NCBI GenBank assembly: GCA_023396225.1
Contig: JAEWWT010000022.1
Location: forward strand, 1-60,105
Source: Bacillota bacterium
GTDB taxonomy: Bacteria > Bacillota > Clostridia > Oscillospirales > Ruminococcaceae
Direction: 5' to 3'
Length of the DNA: 60,105 nucleotides
Part shown: positions 1-7,963 of the stretch, piece by piece
Layout of the letters: the number at the start of each line of letters is the position of its first letter
Position numbering within the stretch: the first letter of the stretch is position 1
Made by a program: the position numbers and the translations under genes
The notes under the pieces: model-generated
Databases searched by the model: none
Told to the model about the DNA's origin: nothing
What the model saw: the letters and a program-made list of their open reading frames with translations, nothing else

Positions 1-2
1 GT

Positions 3-794
3 GTTGACCCCGAAAATCAGATGCTTAGAAACGCCGATACCCTTGATGCTGACTGGCCCACAGATGAAGAAACAGACTTCGATATGGTTTTGATGAATCC
101 TCCTTACTCTGCAAAATGGTCTGCAGCACAGGGCTTCCTGAACGATTCCCGTTTCTCTGACTACGGTGTTCTTGCTCCACAGTCAAAGGCTGATTATGCT
201 TTTCTTCTTCACGGCTTTTATCATTTGAAGAATACAGGAACAATGGCTATCATTCTTCCTCATGGTGTTCTGTTTAGAGGTGCGGCAGAGGGCAAAATCA
301 GACAAAAGCTTGTTGACAGCGGTGCAATATATGCAATTATCGGTCTGCCTTCAAATCTCTTCTATAACACATCTATTCCGACAACAATTATCGCACTCAA
401 AAAGAATCGTGACGGCAGAGATATTCTTTTCATTGATGCGTCAAGCCAGTTTGTCAAGGGCAAGAATCAGAATAAGCTGACTGATGAGAACATCGACCAT
501 ATTATTCAGCTTTACATCGACCGCAAGGATGTTGACAAGGAATGTCATCTCGCAAGCTATGAGGAGATCGCTGCAAATGAATACAACCTCAATATTCCTC
601 GCTATGTGAATACTTTTGAACAGGAAGAAGAAATCAGTCTTTCAGATATAGCATATGATCTGCTTGAAGAAGACAAGGAAATTCAGAACGCACAAAGTGA
701 ACTTCTTACGCAGTTTGCAGGACTGACAGCAAACAATGAACAGACACAGGCTGAAATTGCCACACTTCTGAAAACGTTGGAGGGGTTGTGCTGA
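3..794 (+). CDS. hsdM: Type I restriction-modification DNA methyltransferase subunit HsdM, C-terminal part
   Basis: This is the C-terminal 263 residues of the N6-adenine methyltransferase subunit of a type I restriction-modification complex. HsdM methylates adenine in the site chosen by HsdS. The frame is open to the left edge, so the start lies outside the window. The catalytic motif NPPY is at visible residues 32-35 and is followed by the usual N6-methylase core blocks. The C-terminus is helical and acidic, as expected for contact with HsdS. The stop overlaps the ATG of the hsdS stub (ATGA), so the two were one operon. The S gene behind it is broken, so this copy may be an orphan unless another S subunit serves it. 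The family call is secure; activity is not known. Confidence 0.9.
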   Translation, partial: VDPENQMLRNADTLDADWPTDEETDFDMVLMNPPYSAKWSAAQGFLNDSRFSDYGVLAPQSKADYAFLLHGFYHLKNTGTMAIILPHGVLFRGAAEGKIRQKLVDSGAIYAIIGLPSNLFYNTSIPTTIIALKKNRDGRDILFIDASSQFVKGKNQNKLTDENIDHIIQLYIDRKDVDKECHLASYEEIAANEYNLNIPRYVNTFEQEEEISLSDIAYDLLEEDKEIQNAQSELLTQFAGLTANNEQTQAEIATLLKTLEGLC

Positions 795-886
795 TGAGTA
801 AGAATCAGAATGTGCCACAGGTTCGATTCAAGGGTTTTACTGACGCTTGGGAACAGCGTAAGTTGGGGGAAGTGGCTTCCTTTTGA
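794..886 (+). pseudogene. hsdS: hsdS 5' stub (specificity subunit, 30 codons)
   Basis: The ATG overlaps the hsdM stop. The peptide opens with the standard HsdS N-terminus (PQVRFKGFTDAWEQRKLGEV) and stops at TGA after 30 codons, before any target-recognition domain. The DNA that follows is the control region of the fic copy, so the rest of the gene was probably lost when that unit arrived. The bases around the KLGE codons resemble the start of the other hsdS fragment near 19.2 kb (shared GTTGGGGGAAGT), which hints at recombination there. It is too short to work as a specificity subunit. Confidence 0.8.
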
Positions 887-944
887 TTAAGAGTAAAGTC
901 ATTACTTTTAAACTATTTATATATCCTATTGTACATAGTATGTC

Positions 945-1011
945 ATTATTCCGCTAATCCCCCAAATATTATTCCGTTCCCCTTGATATTATTCCGATAA
1001 TCGGTTATAGT
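945..1011 (+). promoter_or_regulatory. fic promoter with iterated ATTATTCCG operator
   Basis: Three copies of ATTATTCCG start at 945, 968 and 988. The third overlaps a promoter with -35 TTGATA (983-988), a 17-bp spacer and -10 TATAGT (1006-1011). The spacer also holds the near-palindrome CCGATAATCGG. The same arrangement precedes the second fic gene. The Fic protein begins with a helix-turn-helix of excisionase/MerR type, so autorepression through these repeats is a reasonable inference. Confidence 0.65.
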
Positions 1012-1033
1012 ATAAATTACTGGAGGCGATAAT

Positions 1034-1924
1034 ATGTTTATTACAGTAAAAGAAGCCGCAGAAAAATGGGGTATTTCCGACAGACGAGTGCGAATACTTT
1101 GTTCTGAGGGTAAAATCATGGGTGCATATAAGGAGGGACGCGGCTGGAAAATCCCGTATGACGCTGTGAAGCCAAGTGACAGCCGGATAAAATCCGCGCC
1201 TAATTTACTGAATCTGATAGATGAGAAAAAGGCAGAACTTGATACCCGCAGACCTTTTACCGAGGGGGAGCTTGAACGGCTCAATGAAGAATTTATCGTT
1301 GAGTACACATACAATTCCAATGCCATTGAGGGCAACACTCTTACACTTCGAGAAACCGATATGGTGCTTCGCGGACTGACCATTGACAGGAAGCCTCTGA
1401 AAGACCATATGGAAGCTGTGGGACACAAGGAAGCCTTTGATTATGTCAGCAGCCTTGTAAAAGAAAACAAACCTATATCAGAAAGCGTAATCAAGCAAAT
1501 TCATTATCTTGTGCTTGCAGATAAAAAAGATGACCGAGGTGTGTACAGACGTGTGCCTGTACGAATTATGGGTGCTGCCCACGAGCCTGTACAGCCTTAT
1601 CTTATTGAATCCAAAATGGAACAGTTGCTCCATGATTATAACAGCAGCTCCGAGCATATTATTCCTCGTCTTGCAAGATTTCATATTGAATTTGAGGGAA
1701 TACACCCCTTTATTGACGGAAACGGACGAACCGGACGTCTGCTTGTAAACTTGGAACTTATGAAAGCAGGTTATCCGCCAATTGATATCAAATTTACTGA
1801 CAGAGTAAGCTATTATAATGCTTTTGATGAGTATCATGTCAAGCACAATCTATATGCTATGGAAAAATTATTTGCAAGGTATGTGAATGAAAGACTTGAT
1901 TTGTATTTGTCTATGTTAGCTTAA
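1034..1924 (+). CDS. Fic-family AMP-transferase with N-terminal helix-turn-helix (copy 1)
   Basis: Fic proteins usually transfer AMP (less often other groups) to a hydroxyl side chain of a target protein. The 296 residues start with a DNA-binding domain of excisionase/MerR type (about 1-45, ISDRRVRILC helix). The Fic core carries HPFIDGNGRTGR at 224-235, with all catalytic and phosphate-binding positions present. The motif SNAIEG at 95-100 matches the (S/T)xxxE(G/N) inhibitory helix of class II Fic proteins, in which the glutamate blocks ATP binding. So activity is probably autoinhibited within one chain, without a separate antitoxin. The start has a good GGAGG site at 1023. Fic genes of this architecture are common inside type I restriction loci of gut Firmicutes. 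The target protein is unknown. Confidence 0.88.
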   Translation: MFITVKEAAEKWGISDRRVRILCSEGKIMGAYKEGRGWKIPYDAVKPSDSRIKSAPNLLNLIDEKKAELDTRRPFTEGELERLNEEFIVEYTYNSNAIEGNTLTLRETDMVLRGLTIDRKPLKDHMEAVGHKEAFDYVSSLVKENKPISESVIKQIHYLVLADKKDDRGVYRRVPVRIMGAAHEPVQPYLIESKMEQLLHDYNSSSEHIIPRLARFHIEFEGIHPFIDGNGRTGRLLVNLELMKAGYPPIDIKFTDRVSYYNAFDEYHVKHNLYAMEKLFARYVNERLDLYLSMLA

Positions 1925-1986
1925 AACACTCCCCTGCTAAAATGCCAACAGTGGGGTTGACTATAATTGCAATTAATAATTAACTG

Positions 1987-2057
1987 TAAAAAAACAGAAA
2001 GCTTACTTGCGGAGGTGGATGCTTATTCACCCACGTCACTTTAAGCTTTCTGTTTTG
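1987..2057 (-). ncRNA. Small hairpin RNA unit A (left copy)
   Basis: A minus-strand promoter reads -35 TTTACT (2086-2091), 17 bp, extended -10 TGATATACT (hexamer 2063-2068). The predicted ~70-nt RNA is closed end to end by a perfect 12-bp stem (1994-2005 with 2042-2053). An inner GTGGG/CCCAC-type hairpin sits inside, and transcription would end in seven U. The same stem ends in TTTT on the plus strand, so it also terminates fic. The unit is repeated near 21.55 kb. Expression is inferred from sequence only. Confidence 0.55.
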
Positions 2058-2204
2058 ATAGCAGTATATCATACACACCAAATAAAGTAAAGTGTTTTTA
2101 AGAAATATTGTTGATAACTTTATTCGCATTGCATTTATATGTCAATATTATGATACTCATAGATACTTCAAGAAAAAGGCATAGAAATAATATTAGAATA
2201 GCGA

Positions 2205-2278
2205 TAAAAAAATAAAAAGTCAAATATTATTCCGTGTCCAAGGCTACAATTGCCTTGAGCGTTAATAACTTTGACTTT
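2205..2278 (-). ncRNA. Small hairpin RNA unit B
   Basis: The minus-strand promoter is textbook: TTGACA (2308-2313), 17 bp, TATAAT (2285-2290). The predicted ~70-nt RNA opens with AAAGUCAAAGUUAUU and closes with AAUAAUAUUUGACUUUU, so the ends pair. An inner hairpin CAAGGC/GCCUUG fills the middle and a U-rich tract ends it. This unit is missing from the right-hand fic repeat. Its plan is the same as the neighbouring units although the sequence differs. Confidence 0.55.
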
Positions 2279-2551
2279 AAAAATATTATACAGTATGTGC
2301 TTTTCTTTGTCAATACCAAATAATAATAAATTTAGGTATCCATAACATCTGCTATATAATCAAGCCTAGTAATTACCTTGTCCTCTGTATGGCAAAACCA
2401 TTAAGAGTATAAATGTGTATTATAATCAATAAGTTATTCATTGCAATTTAAAAACTCCTTGTATGAGTGTTACAATTTTATTAAATATACTATAACTTGT
2501 GCTTTTATCCACAATCAGGTTTTCCATTTCTGGATGATGTGAGCGTATTAA

Positions 2552-2628
2552 ACACAAAAAGCTAATAATCTGCTTCATTCCATAGGATGCCAATCATCCA
2601 AGGAGAACACAGTTATTAGCTTTAACAC
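2552..2628 (-). ncRNA. Small hairpin RNA unit C (left copy)
   Basis: The arms AAAGCTAATAA (2558-2568) and TTATTAGCTTT (2613-2623) close a ~70-nt RNA read leftward, ending in a U-run. The -10 is TATGCT (2635-2640) and I see no good -35. The right-hand copy of the same unit has an intact TTGACA/TATACT promoter. The inner sequence (ACTGTGTT, CTTGG, ATTGG, CTATG blocks) also aligns with unit D. This copy is probably weak or silent. Confidence 0.45.
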
Positions 2629-2714
2629 CAGCTAAGCATACATTTCAGAAAATTCAATTGTTCATACAATTTCAAGATGTACATATTCAGAAATTACAGA
2701 AGGATGGGGATATT

Positions 2715-2831
2715 ATGAAGAATAAATCCGAATTGACAGAAATTATTAAACAAATACTTTTAGGAATTGCTGTGATAGTTATTATTATCTTGGTTTACTT
2801 TGCTTTTAAAATGATCGTGATTTATACTTGA
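2715..2831 (+). CDS. 38-residue membrane peptide, type I toxin candidate
   Basis: The peptide has a short polar head (MKNKSELTEIIKQ), one run of about 20 hydrophobic residues (ILLGIAVIVIIILVYFAF) and a short tail. That is the build of Fst/TxpA-like type I toxins, which damage the membrane when overexpressed. A GATGGGG site lies 5-10 bases upstream of the ATG. The small-RNA unit D starts 110 bases downstream on the other strand and shares a terminator stem with this transcript, the usual convergent layout of such modules. I found no homologue by eye, so the toxin role is inferred from size, topology and context. Confidence 0.5.
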   Translation: MKNKSELTEIIKQILLGIAVIVIIILVYFAFKMIVIYT

Positions 2832-2871
2832 GTTTTATATAATATCATTTAGTCCTCCGAAATATTGTTCA

Positions 2872-2943
2872 ATAAAAAAGCAGATAATTTGTATAAAGAC
2901 ATAGAGCTCCAATTGCCCAAGTTAAACACAGTTATCTACTTTA
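2872..2943 (-). ncRNA. Small hairpin RNA unit D, candidate antitoxin RNA
   Basis: The minus-strand promoter is TTGACT (2972-2977), 17 bp, TATATT (2949-2954). The RNA of about 70 nt is closed by GTAGATAA (2932-2939 read on the minus strand) pairing with TTATCTGC (2880-2887, one G-U pair) and ends in six U. Its body shares ACTGTGTT, CTTGG, ATTGG and CTATG with unit C, so C and D are one RNA family. It converges on the membrane-peptide gene at 2715-2831 and would overlap its 3' end. Confidence 0.55.
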
Positions 2944-3154
2944 TTTATAATATAGCATATACAATATAAGTAGTCAAGTGTTAATACAAAATTATCATAA
3001 TTCAAAAAATATAAATGGATATATAAAATTGAAAATTGTCAATTTTTTTATTAAATCGCAAAAGAGTTAGCTCCTCCAAAAATAAAAAAGTTATTAAAAA
3101 ACGATTACTTTGCTATAGGAATACAGAAAGCTTTAAAATATTAGGAGAAGAATA

Positions 3155-3604
3155 ATGATTACAATGAATAATAAGATGATGGAAATTGTAACTAATCAAG
3201 AAACAAGTAACAATTTTCCAACACTGGCTGTTCAAAATTTTTGCTATAATATTATTAGCAATACAGTATTAAGAGACAATTTTATTGTATATAGTAATGA
3301 ACAAGAGCTTGATAAAATTGATTTAAAATTAGCTTTACAAAATTTTTATGATATGACTGATTTAGAAATGTTTTATAATGAGTTAATTATTCCACTGAAA
3401 TTAATTAAAAAAAGTAGTATTATAGCTATAATGAATACTTTTAAAAACGAATTACTAAGAAAATATCCCAATATAAAATTTTGTGTTATAATATATTGGG
3501 ATGACAAGTTTGTATTACGATTTCATAGATATAGAGAAACTGAAGGAATATGGTTAAGCGAAAATTTAGAGGAATGTAATAATCCTATAATGTATGATGT
3601 TTAA
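3155..3604 (+). CDS. Hypothetical protein, immunity-protein-like
   Basis: I do not recognise this 149-residue protein. It is AT-rich, acidic, has no signal peptide or membrane segment, and ends with a motif (FRFHRYRETEGIWLSENLE) of the sort seen in small immunity proteins of contact toxins. That resemblance is weak. An AGGAGAAG site precedes the ATG. It stands alone between the small-RNA units and an inverted repeat, so it is probably cargo. Confidence 0.5.
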   Translation: MITMNNKMMEIVTNQETSNNFPTLAVQNFCYNIISNTVLRDNFIVYSNEQELDKIDLKLALQNFYDMTDLEMFYNELIIPLKLIKKSSIIAIMNTFKNELLRKYPNIKFCVIIYWDDKFVLRFHRYRETEGIWLSENLEECNNPIMYDV

Positions 3605-3626
3605 CATTATGTAAAGATTTACATAA

Positions 3627-3713
3627 CACAAATAATGTATAGTAATAGATAATGTAAAGTATCTCACAAAACCCCAGTACCTCTAGAATTTCTGCTAAAT
3701 AACTTTACATTAT
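3627..3713 (-). repeat. 87-bp inverted repeat, left copy
   Basis: This block is the reverse complement, with few mismatches, of 8940-9026. It contains an internal inverted pair ATAATGTAAAGT / ACTTTACATTAT. About 50 bp of it also occurs, inverted, at 4114-4163. It looks like the terminus of a mobile element that has been copied three times. Confidence 0.75.
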
Positions 3714-4050
3714 CATTATTAATGCTGTTATCTGCCAAGTGATGTGGGTTATTCAAGCAGGTCAGTATTTGACTGCCACGCAGGCAATTCTTGTGGTACA
3801 ACATCAGAATAGCTTGCTTGTATCTTTTCAGGTTGTTGTAATCACAGCCATTCATAATATACTGTACATATGCATTTTTGACCTCAGAATCATACTTCAC
3901 ATATGAATGTTCCAACATGAAGTAGTCAATTTCCATAAACTTAATCCGAAAAGATTTCAGGGTACTATCTTTATACCCGAGAGACTGCATTTGTTCCAGA
4001 GTTTCCTGGAAGAGAGTGGTGCTTTGAAATTTGTACTTTTTTCTAGCCAT
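3664..4050 (-). pseudogene. N-terminal fragment of a tyrosine-recombinase-like protein
   Basis: The 128-residue product starts with a basic segment (MARKKYKFQ) and a helical region (LYKDSTL..FRIKFMEIDYFML) that resembles the core-binding (SAM-like) domain of tandem tyrosine recombinases. No catalytic domain follows; the frame runs into the terminal repeat and stops. The repeat on both sides (3627-3713 and 4114-4163, inverted) and the GGAG site before the ATG suggest a miniaturised, non-autonomous derivative of a recombinase element. The assignment to recombinases is tentative. Confidence 0.4.
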
Positions 4051-4113
4051 AACTAAGCTCCTTAGTATTAAATTTGGGGGTTACCCATATTAATAGTCTA
4101 AGGAGCTCATATT

Positions 4114-4163
4114 ATAATGTAAAGTTATTTGGCAGAAAGTTTAGAGGTACTGGGATTTTCGTG
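4114..4163 (+). repeat. Inverted-repeat terminus, middle copy
   Basis: The segment starting ATAATGTAAAGTTATTTGGC matches the inner ~50 bp of the repeats at 3627-3713 (inverted) and 8940-9026 (direct). Together with the left copy it frames a ~540-bp unit holding the recombinase-like fragment. Similarity ends just after the GGTACTGGG block, which may mark the element tip. Confidence 0.65.
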
Positions 4164-4267
4164 AAACATGCGATTATTGAGCGGAAACTGTCAAAGCTAT
4201 ATTTCACAGAGTAAAAAATGTTAAACAGCGTGGAGTGAAGTCCACGCTGTTTTTGATTAATCAAATA

Positions 4268-7200
4268 TTAAAAAGGCTTTTCAGTAGATACTGAAGTTAT
4301 TTTGCTTTTATTATAAAATTTTACAGTTGAAACCTCATCTTTTTCCCATGTTCCCTTTCTATAGCTAATTGAACCAATAAAGTTAGAATGTGAACTGTAA
4401 TATCCATCAGTATGCATGGTATAATTAATTCCTGTTGGAGTGAAATTGATAGAAGTTATCACCATTATTTTATATGTATCATAATCAATATATTTGCCAT
4501 AAATACTGTGATTCTGATAAAAATAATCAAGTTTCTTGTCTTTTATTATATTTCCTTTGCTATTATAAGTTGCTATCTTTAATTCGTGAGCCCAATTATT
4601 TGTAGAACTAGTTGATGCGCCCCAGCCATTTGATACAAGAGAGTGAGAATATTTGCCCGTGGTATCTGTTGTATAAACATTTATATAGTAACCTTTATCA
4701 GTAGTGAACCATATGCCATTAGTTAAGTCACCTGTTAAGGTTCCAGTATATGAAGTGCTGTTATTTCCATCAAAATTAAGATTAATATTCTCTATATCTA
4801 TATCTTCATCATTTTCATCGTCATCATCTTCTAAAGGTATCTTATCTTCAACTTCAAACGTTGCATTTACACTGTAGTCACCACCACTTACTGAGATTGA
4901 TTCTTGCTTCTCATTACGGAATTTTACTATATAATCTCCCTGATCCTTAATAGTTATTGAATATGTACCATCAGATGAAGTTGTAGTACTTGCAACAACA
5001 CTTCCAGGGTCTGATTCTTTATAAACAGCTACTTCAATGCCTGATAATGGCTTAGTTATTTTTGTAGTTTTATTGAATTCATAAACAATTCCGCTTACAG
5101 TTGATTCCAGTGGTTCTAATACTATTTTTTCAAGTTTGTTTCCGTTCTCATCAAATATTGTGTTGTCTTTTACTTCAACTTCAAGCGTTTTTGGCAAATA
5201 TCCATCTTTGGTTAAGTCTATTGTATATGTACCATCATCTACTCCACCATGTAAAATGCCATCTCTATTTATTGTCTTTTCATATTTTTCATTGCTATTG
5301 ACATTTGTTACTTTTACCACAATATAATCTATCGGGTGTCCGTTTGAATCAAATACGCCTACAGATTTTACAGTATTGTTATCTAACTTTACGTCTAGAG
5401 GATAAGCATCATTAGCAAAAATTGATTTGTTTTTTACAGTATGATATGCATAATCCTTGCCTAAAAACCAACCGCCCAACGGACCCTCAGATCCAGTAGA
5501 AAATTTAATATCATATGTACCTGGATCTAATGTAAGAATATAACTTCCATCATAGTCTGCATTAAAAATTTGCTGTTTAGAAGTATTCTTTGATGTTACC
5601 AAAATTTTAGATTTTTCTATATGTGTACCTAAAGTATCAGATACATCTCCATAAACTATTGCATAATCTCTAGCAATTGGAATATAGACTTGTGGTCCAT
5701 TCACGCGTCGGCTTATTGCTTCATCAACAGCTGCTTTTGCATCAAGAAGTGGATAAAAGTAATCGTGATTAATATTTTGTCCATCTTTTACTCTTTTTCT
5801 AATTAACCTTTTAGAGTCGTTGGCAGCACTTTTACTTGCAGAGTTTATTATTATTTCTTTTACCTGATCACCAGTAAGATTAGGATTTACCGAATAAACC
5901 AGACCTGCAACGCCTGCTACCTGCGGAGCAGCACCAGATGTACCGCCAAAATCTTCATTATAGACTCCATTTATAATATCTGTGGTTACAATGTGTTCGC
6001 CTGGAGCTACGATATCTACCCTATTACCATAGTTACTGAACGATGCAAACTCATATTCCAAACTAACATTACCATCAATCGGATTCATCTTGAATTTTTC
6101 ATAATCACCTCCATCTTTTTTATGACTAATTGCACCCACTATGATAATATGATCATATACAGGAGAGTTTTTATCAATTTGGGTATAATAGTGATTATTT
6201 ATAGCATCAATTGTCTCATTACCTGCAGAATTTATTATTACAAAATCATACCCCATATTTAATAATTTATTTAGCATATGATCTATAGATACAGTACCAA
6301 GGCAACCTTTAGCTAAACCTGGTGTACCATATCCTATACTTATGTTAATAACTTTGACATTATTGCCTATCATTAAAGCAAGGGCATATTTATCCTTCAT
6401 TACATCAGTCCAATTATCATCCTCTATATTGCTTATTTCAGTTCCACCTCTACCTTTAGATGGACTCACGTTGAAACCATACAATTCAGTTTTAGGACAA
6501 ATTCCACTCATTCCTTCTTTATTATTAAAGTTTGCAGCTATTATACCTGCAACACTTGTGCCGTGACTTTCGTCATAATCTAACTTAGCAGGATTATTCC
6601 AAGGTTGCTTGAAAAAATTCAACTCATCTTTATAACCCTCATAGAAATTTAAATCAATTACCCCTATTTTTACAGAACTTGTCGTAATTCCTAATTTAGG
6701 GTTAGTATAATAATCCCACGCTTCAGGAGCGTTAATAGCATAAAGACTCCAATTCTTTTTATCGATTGTAGATGGTGGCGTTGGCTGAATTTCTGTGTCA
6801 TTTGGAAAACTATCACAAACTGATTGATAAGCTGAATTTGTTGTAGCTAATTCAACAATTGGGTTTGATGATAATTCATTTACAGTATTAATAAGTTGTT
6901 CGATTGATAAATCATTTTTAAACTCAATTTGATAATCATTTGTTAACTGAATATATCCAACTATTTTTGCATTCATACTTTCAGCTAAAGCAGAAACTGT
7001 CTCAAATGATACCTCATTATATGCTGTCAGCAATATTTGGTTGCGAACGTAGTAGTTACCTTCTGAGTCGAATATTAAATCATCCATGCTTGAAATATCT
7101 TTAAAATAGATTGTTCCTACTAAATCGTCTGAATCATTAATAATAATGTCATCTTTATTATCTTCATTGTTTCCGTTTAAATTAGTATTGTCAATCTGAA

Positions 7201-7939
7201 CAATAGACATTGTACTATTTGTTATGGTTGGAATAACATTATTACTAATATTTGCTGATATACCGATTTTAACAGAAGTATTAGGCTGAATCGGATTGCT
7301 CATAATCTGGCTTGATACAGTATAACTATTATTACTGCTTTGGGACATATTAGCATTCCAAAGGTTGTTAATAGTAAAATTGGTATTAATCGATAAATTC
7401 CATGCTTCAAGTGGTTTATCTGATACATTAACAACTTCAATATATCCAGTAAATCCATTTTCCCATTTATCTTCGACTATTAACTGAACATTATATCCAT
7501 CAGTAATATATAGTCTTTTTGCACAGTTTTCAAAATTATTAGGAACAGTAAGTTTATTACCCTTGAGGGTATAACCAAAATTAACACTTGCATTAGGTAG
7601 AAGCTCATAGTTGTAACCGGCATTTTTTATAATATATTTTGTTCCGGCATTGTCAAATACGACTCCATTCCAAATATTTGTTACTTCACCACCTGCATCA
7701 TATTTCAACGCCCAGTTATAAATAGGTTCATTACCGATATTTGTCAGCTTTATCTCAATATTTTGATATCCGTCCCACTCATTTACTACATTATACTCAA
7801 CTTTATAACCGTCATATTCAAATATATCAATTCCCGTTTCTGCCGTTACAGGAATTGATATAAAAATTGTAATACACATTAATGTAACTATTATAACCGC
7901 AATTACGTGACTTATTTTATTAAAAATACCTTTAAACAT
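4268..7939 (-). CDS. Secreted subtilisin-family (S8) protease with cellulose-binding-like N-terminal domains
   Basis: This 1223-residue protein is an exported serine protease. A signal peptide covers about residues 1-34. Two domains follow at about 40-130 and 145-240 with the NEWDGYQ..I..TNIGNEPI..W pattern of CBM2/CBM37-like carbohydrate-binding modules. Residues 280-380 look like an inhibitor-type propeptide. The catalytic domain has Asp429 (GVIDLN), His459 (DESHGTSVAG), the oxyanion Asn574 (SAGNE) and Ser668 (GGTSGAAP), so the triad is complete, though GTSG replaces the usual GTSM. About three carboxypeptidase-regulatory-like beta domains follow (about 750-1040), then an acidic linker and a C-terminal beta domain. 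It may act on fibre-bound or surface protein. The lipoprotein gene lies 24 bases upstream in the same transcript. Family secure, substrate unknown. Confidence 0.85.
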   Translation of the reverse strand: MFKGIFNKISHVIAVIIVTLMCITIFISIPVTAETGIDIFEYDGYKVEYNVVNEWDGYQNIEIKLTNIGNEPIYNWALKYDAGGEVTNIWNGVVFDNAGTKYIIKNAGYNYELLPNASVNFGYTLKGNKLTVPNNFENCAKRLYITDGYNVQLIVEDKWENGFTGYIEVVNVSDKPLEAWNLSINTNFTINNLWNANMSQSSNNSYTVSSQIMSNPIQPNTSVKIGISANISNNVIPTITNSTMSIVQIDNTNLNGNNEDNKDDIIINDSDDLVGTIYFKDISSMDDLIFDSEGNYYVRNQILLTAYNEVSFETVSALAESMNAKIVGYIQLTNDYQIEFKNDLSIEQLINTVNELSSNPIVELATTNSAYQSVCDSFPNDTEIQPTPPSTIDKKNWSLYAINAPEAWDYYTNPKLGITTSSVKIGVIDLNFYEGYKDELNFFKQPWNNPAKLDYDESHGTSVAGIIAANFNNKEGMSGICPKTELYGFNVSPSKGRGGTEISNIEDDNWTDVMKDKYALALMIGNNVKVINISIGYGTPGLAKGCLGTVSIDHMLNKLLNMGYDFVIINSAGNETIDAINNHYYTQIDKNSPVYDHIIIVGAISHKKDGGDYEKFKMNPIDGNVSLEYEFASFSNYGNRVDIVAPGEHIVTTDIINGVYNEDFGGTSGAAPQVAGVAGLVYSVNPNLTGDQVKEIIINSASKSAANDSKRLIRKRVKDGQNINHDYFYPLLDAKAAVDEAISRRVNGPQVYIPIARDYAIVYGDVSDTLGTHIEKSKILVTSKNTSKQQIFNADYDGSYILTLDPGTYDIKFSTGSEGPLGGWFLGKDYAYHTVKNKSIFANDAYPLDVKLDNNTVKSVGVFDSNGHPIDYIVVKVTNVNSNEKYEKTINRDGILHGGVDDGTYTIDLTKDGYLPKTLEVEVKDNTIFDENGNKLEKIVLEPLESTVSGIVYEFNKTTKITKPLSGIEVAVYKESDPGSVVASTTTSSDGTYSITIKDQGDYIVKFRNEKQESISVSGGDYSVNATFEVEDKIPLEDDDDENDEDIDIENINLNFDGNNSTSYTGTLTGDLTNGIWFTTDKGYYINVYTTDTTGKYSHSLVSNGWGASTSSTNNWAHELKIATYNSKGNIIKDKKLDYFYQNHSIYGKYIDYDTYKIMVITSINFTPTGINYTMHTDGYYSSHSNFIGSISYRKGTWEKDEVSTVKFYNKSKITSVSTEKPF

Positions 7940-7963
7940 ATGATTTTTTCCTCCGTCATTTTA

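Larger units (their letters stand above)
945..2110 (+). repeat. Left copy of the ~1.2-kb fic direct repeat
   Basis: From the operator through fic and the first small-RNA unit, this stretch is nearly the same as 20490-21665 in the same orientation. After about 2110 the copies part. The left one has ~390 extra bases (with small-RNA unit B) before similarity resumes at the unit near 2505-2640. Direct repeats this long can support homologous recombination and excision of the ~19.5 kb between them. Confidence 0.8.

Noticed and set aside
1987..2057. Transposon-end RNA of an IS200/IS605 or TnpB element
   Set aside because: No transposase or TnpB gene lies beside either copy, and the units end in U-runs.
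1987..2977. CRISPR array or tracrRNA-like elements in the small-RNA cluster
   Set aside because: The units differ in sequence, have no equal spacers, each has its own promoter, and no cas gene is present.
5101..5327. Plus-strand frames inside the subtilisin gene
   Set aside because: They are antisense shadows of a long, well-supported gene and lack ribosome sites.
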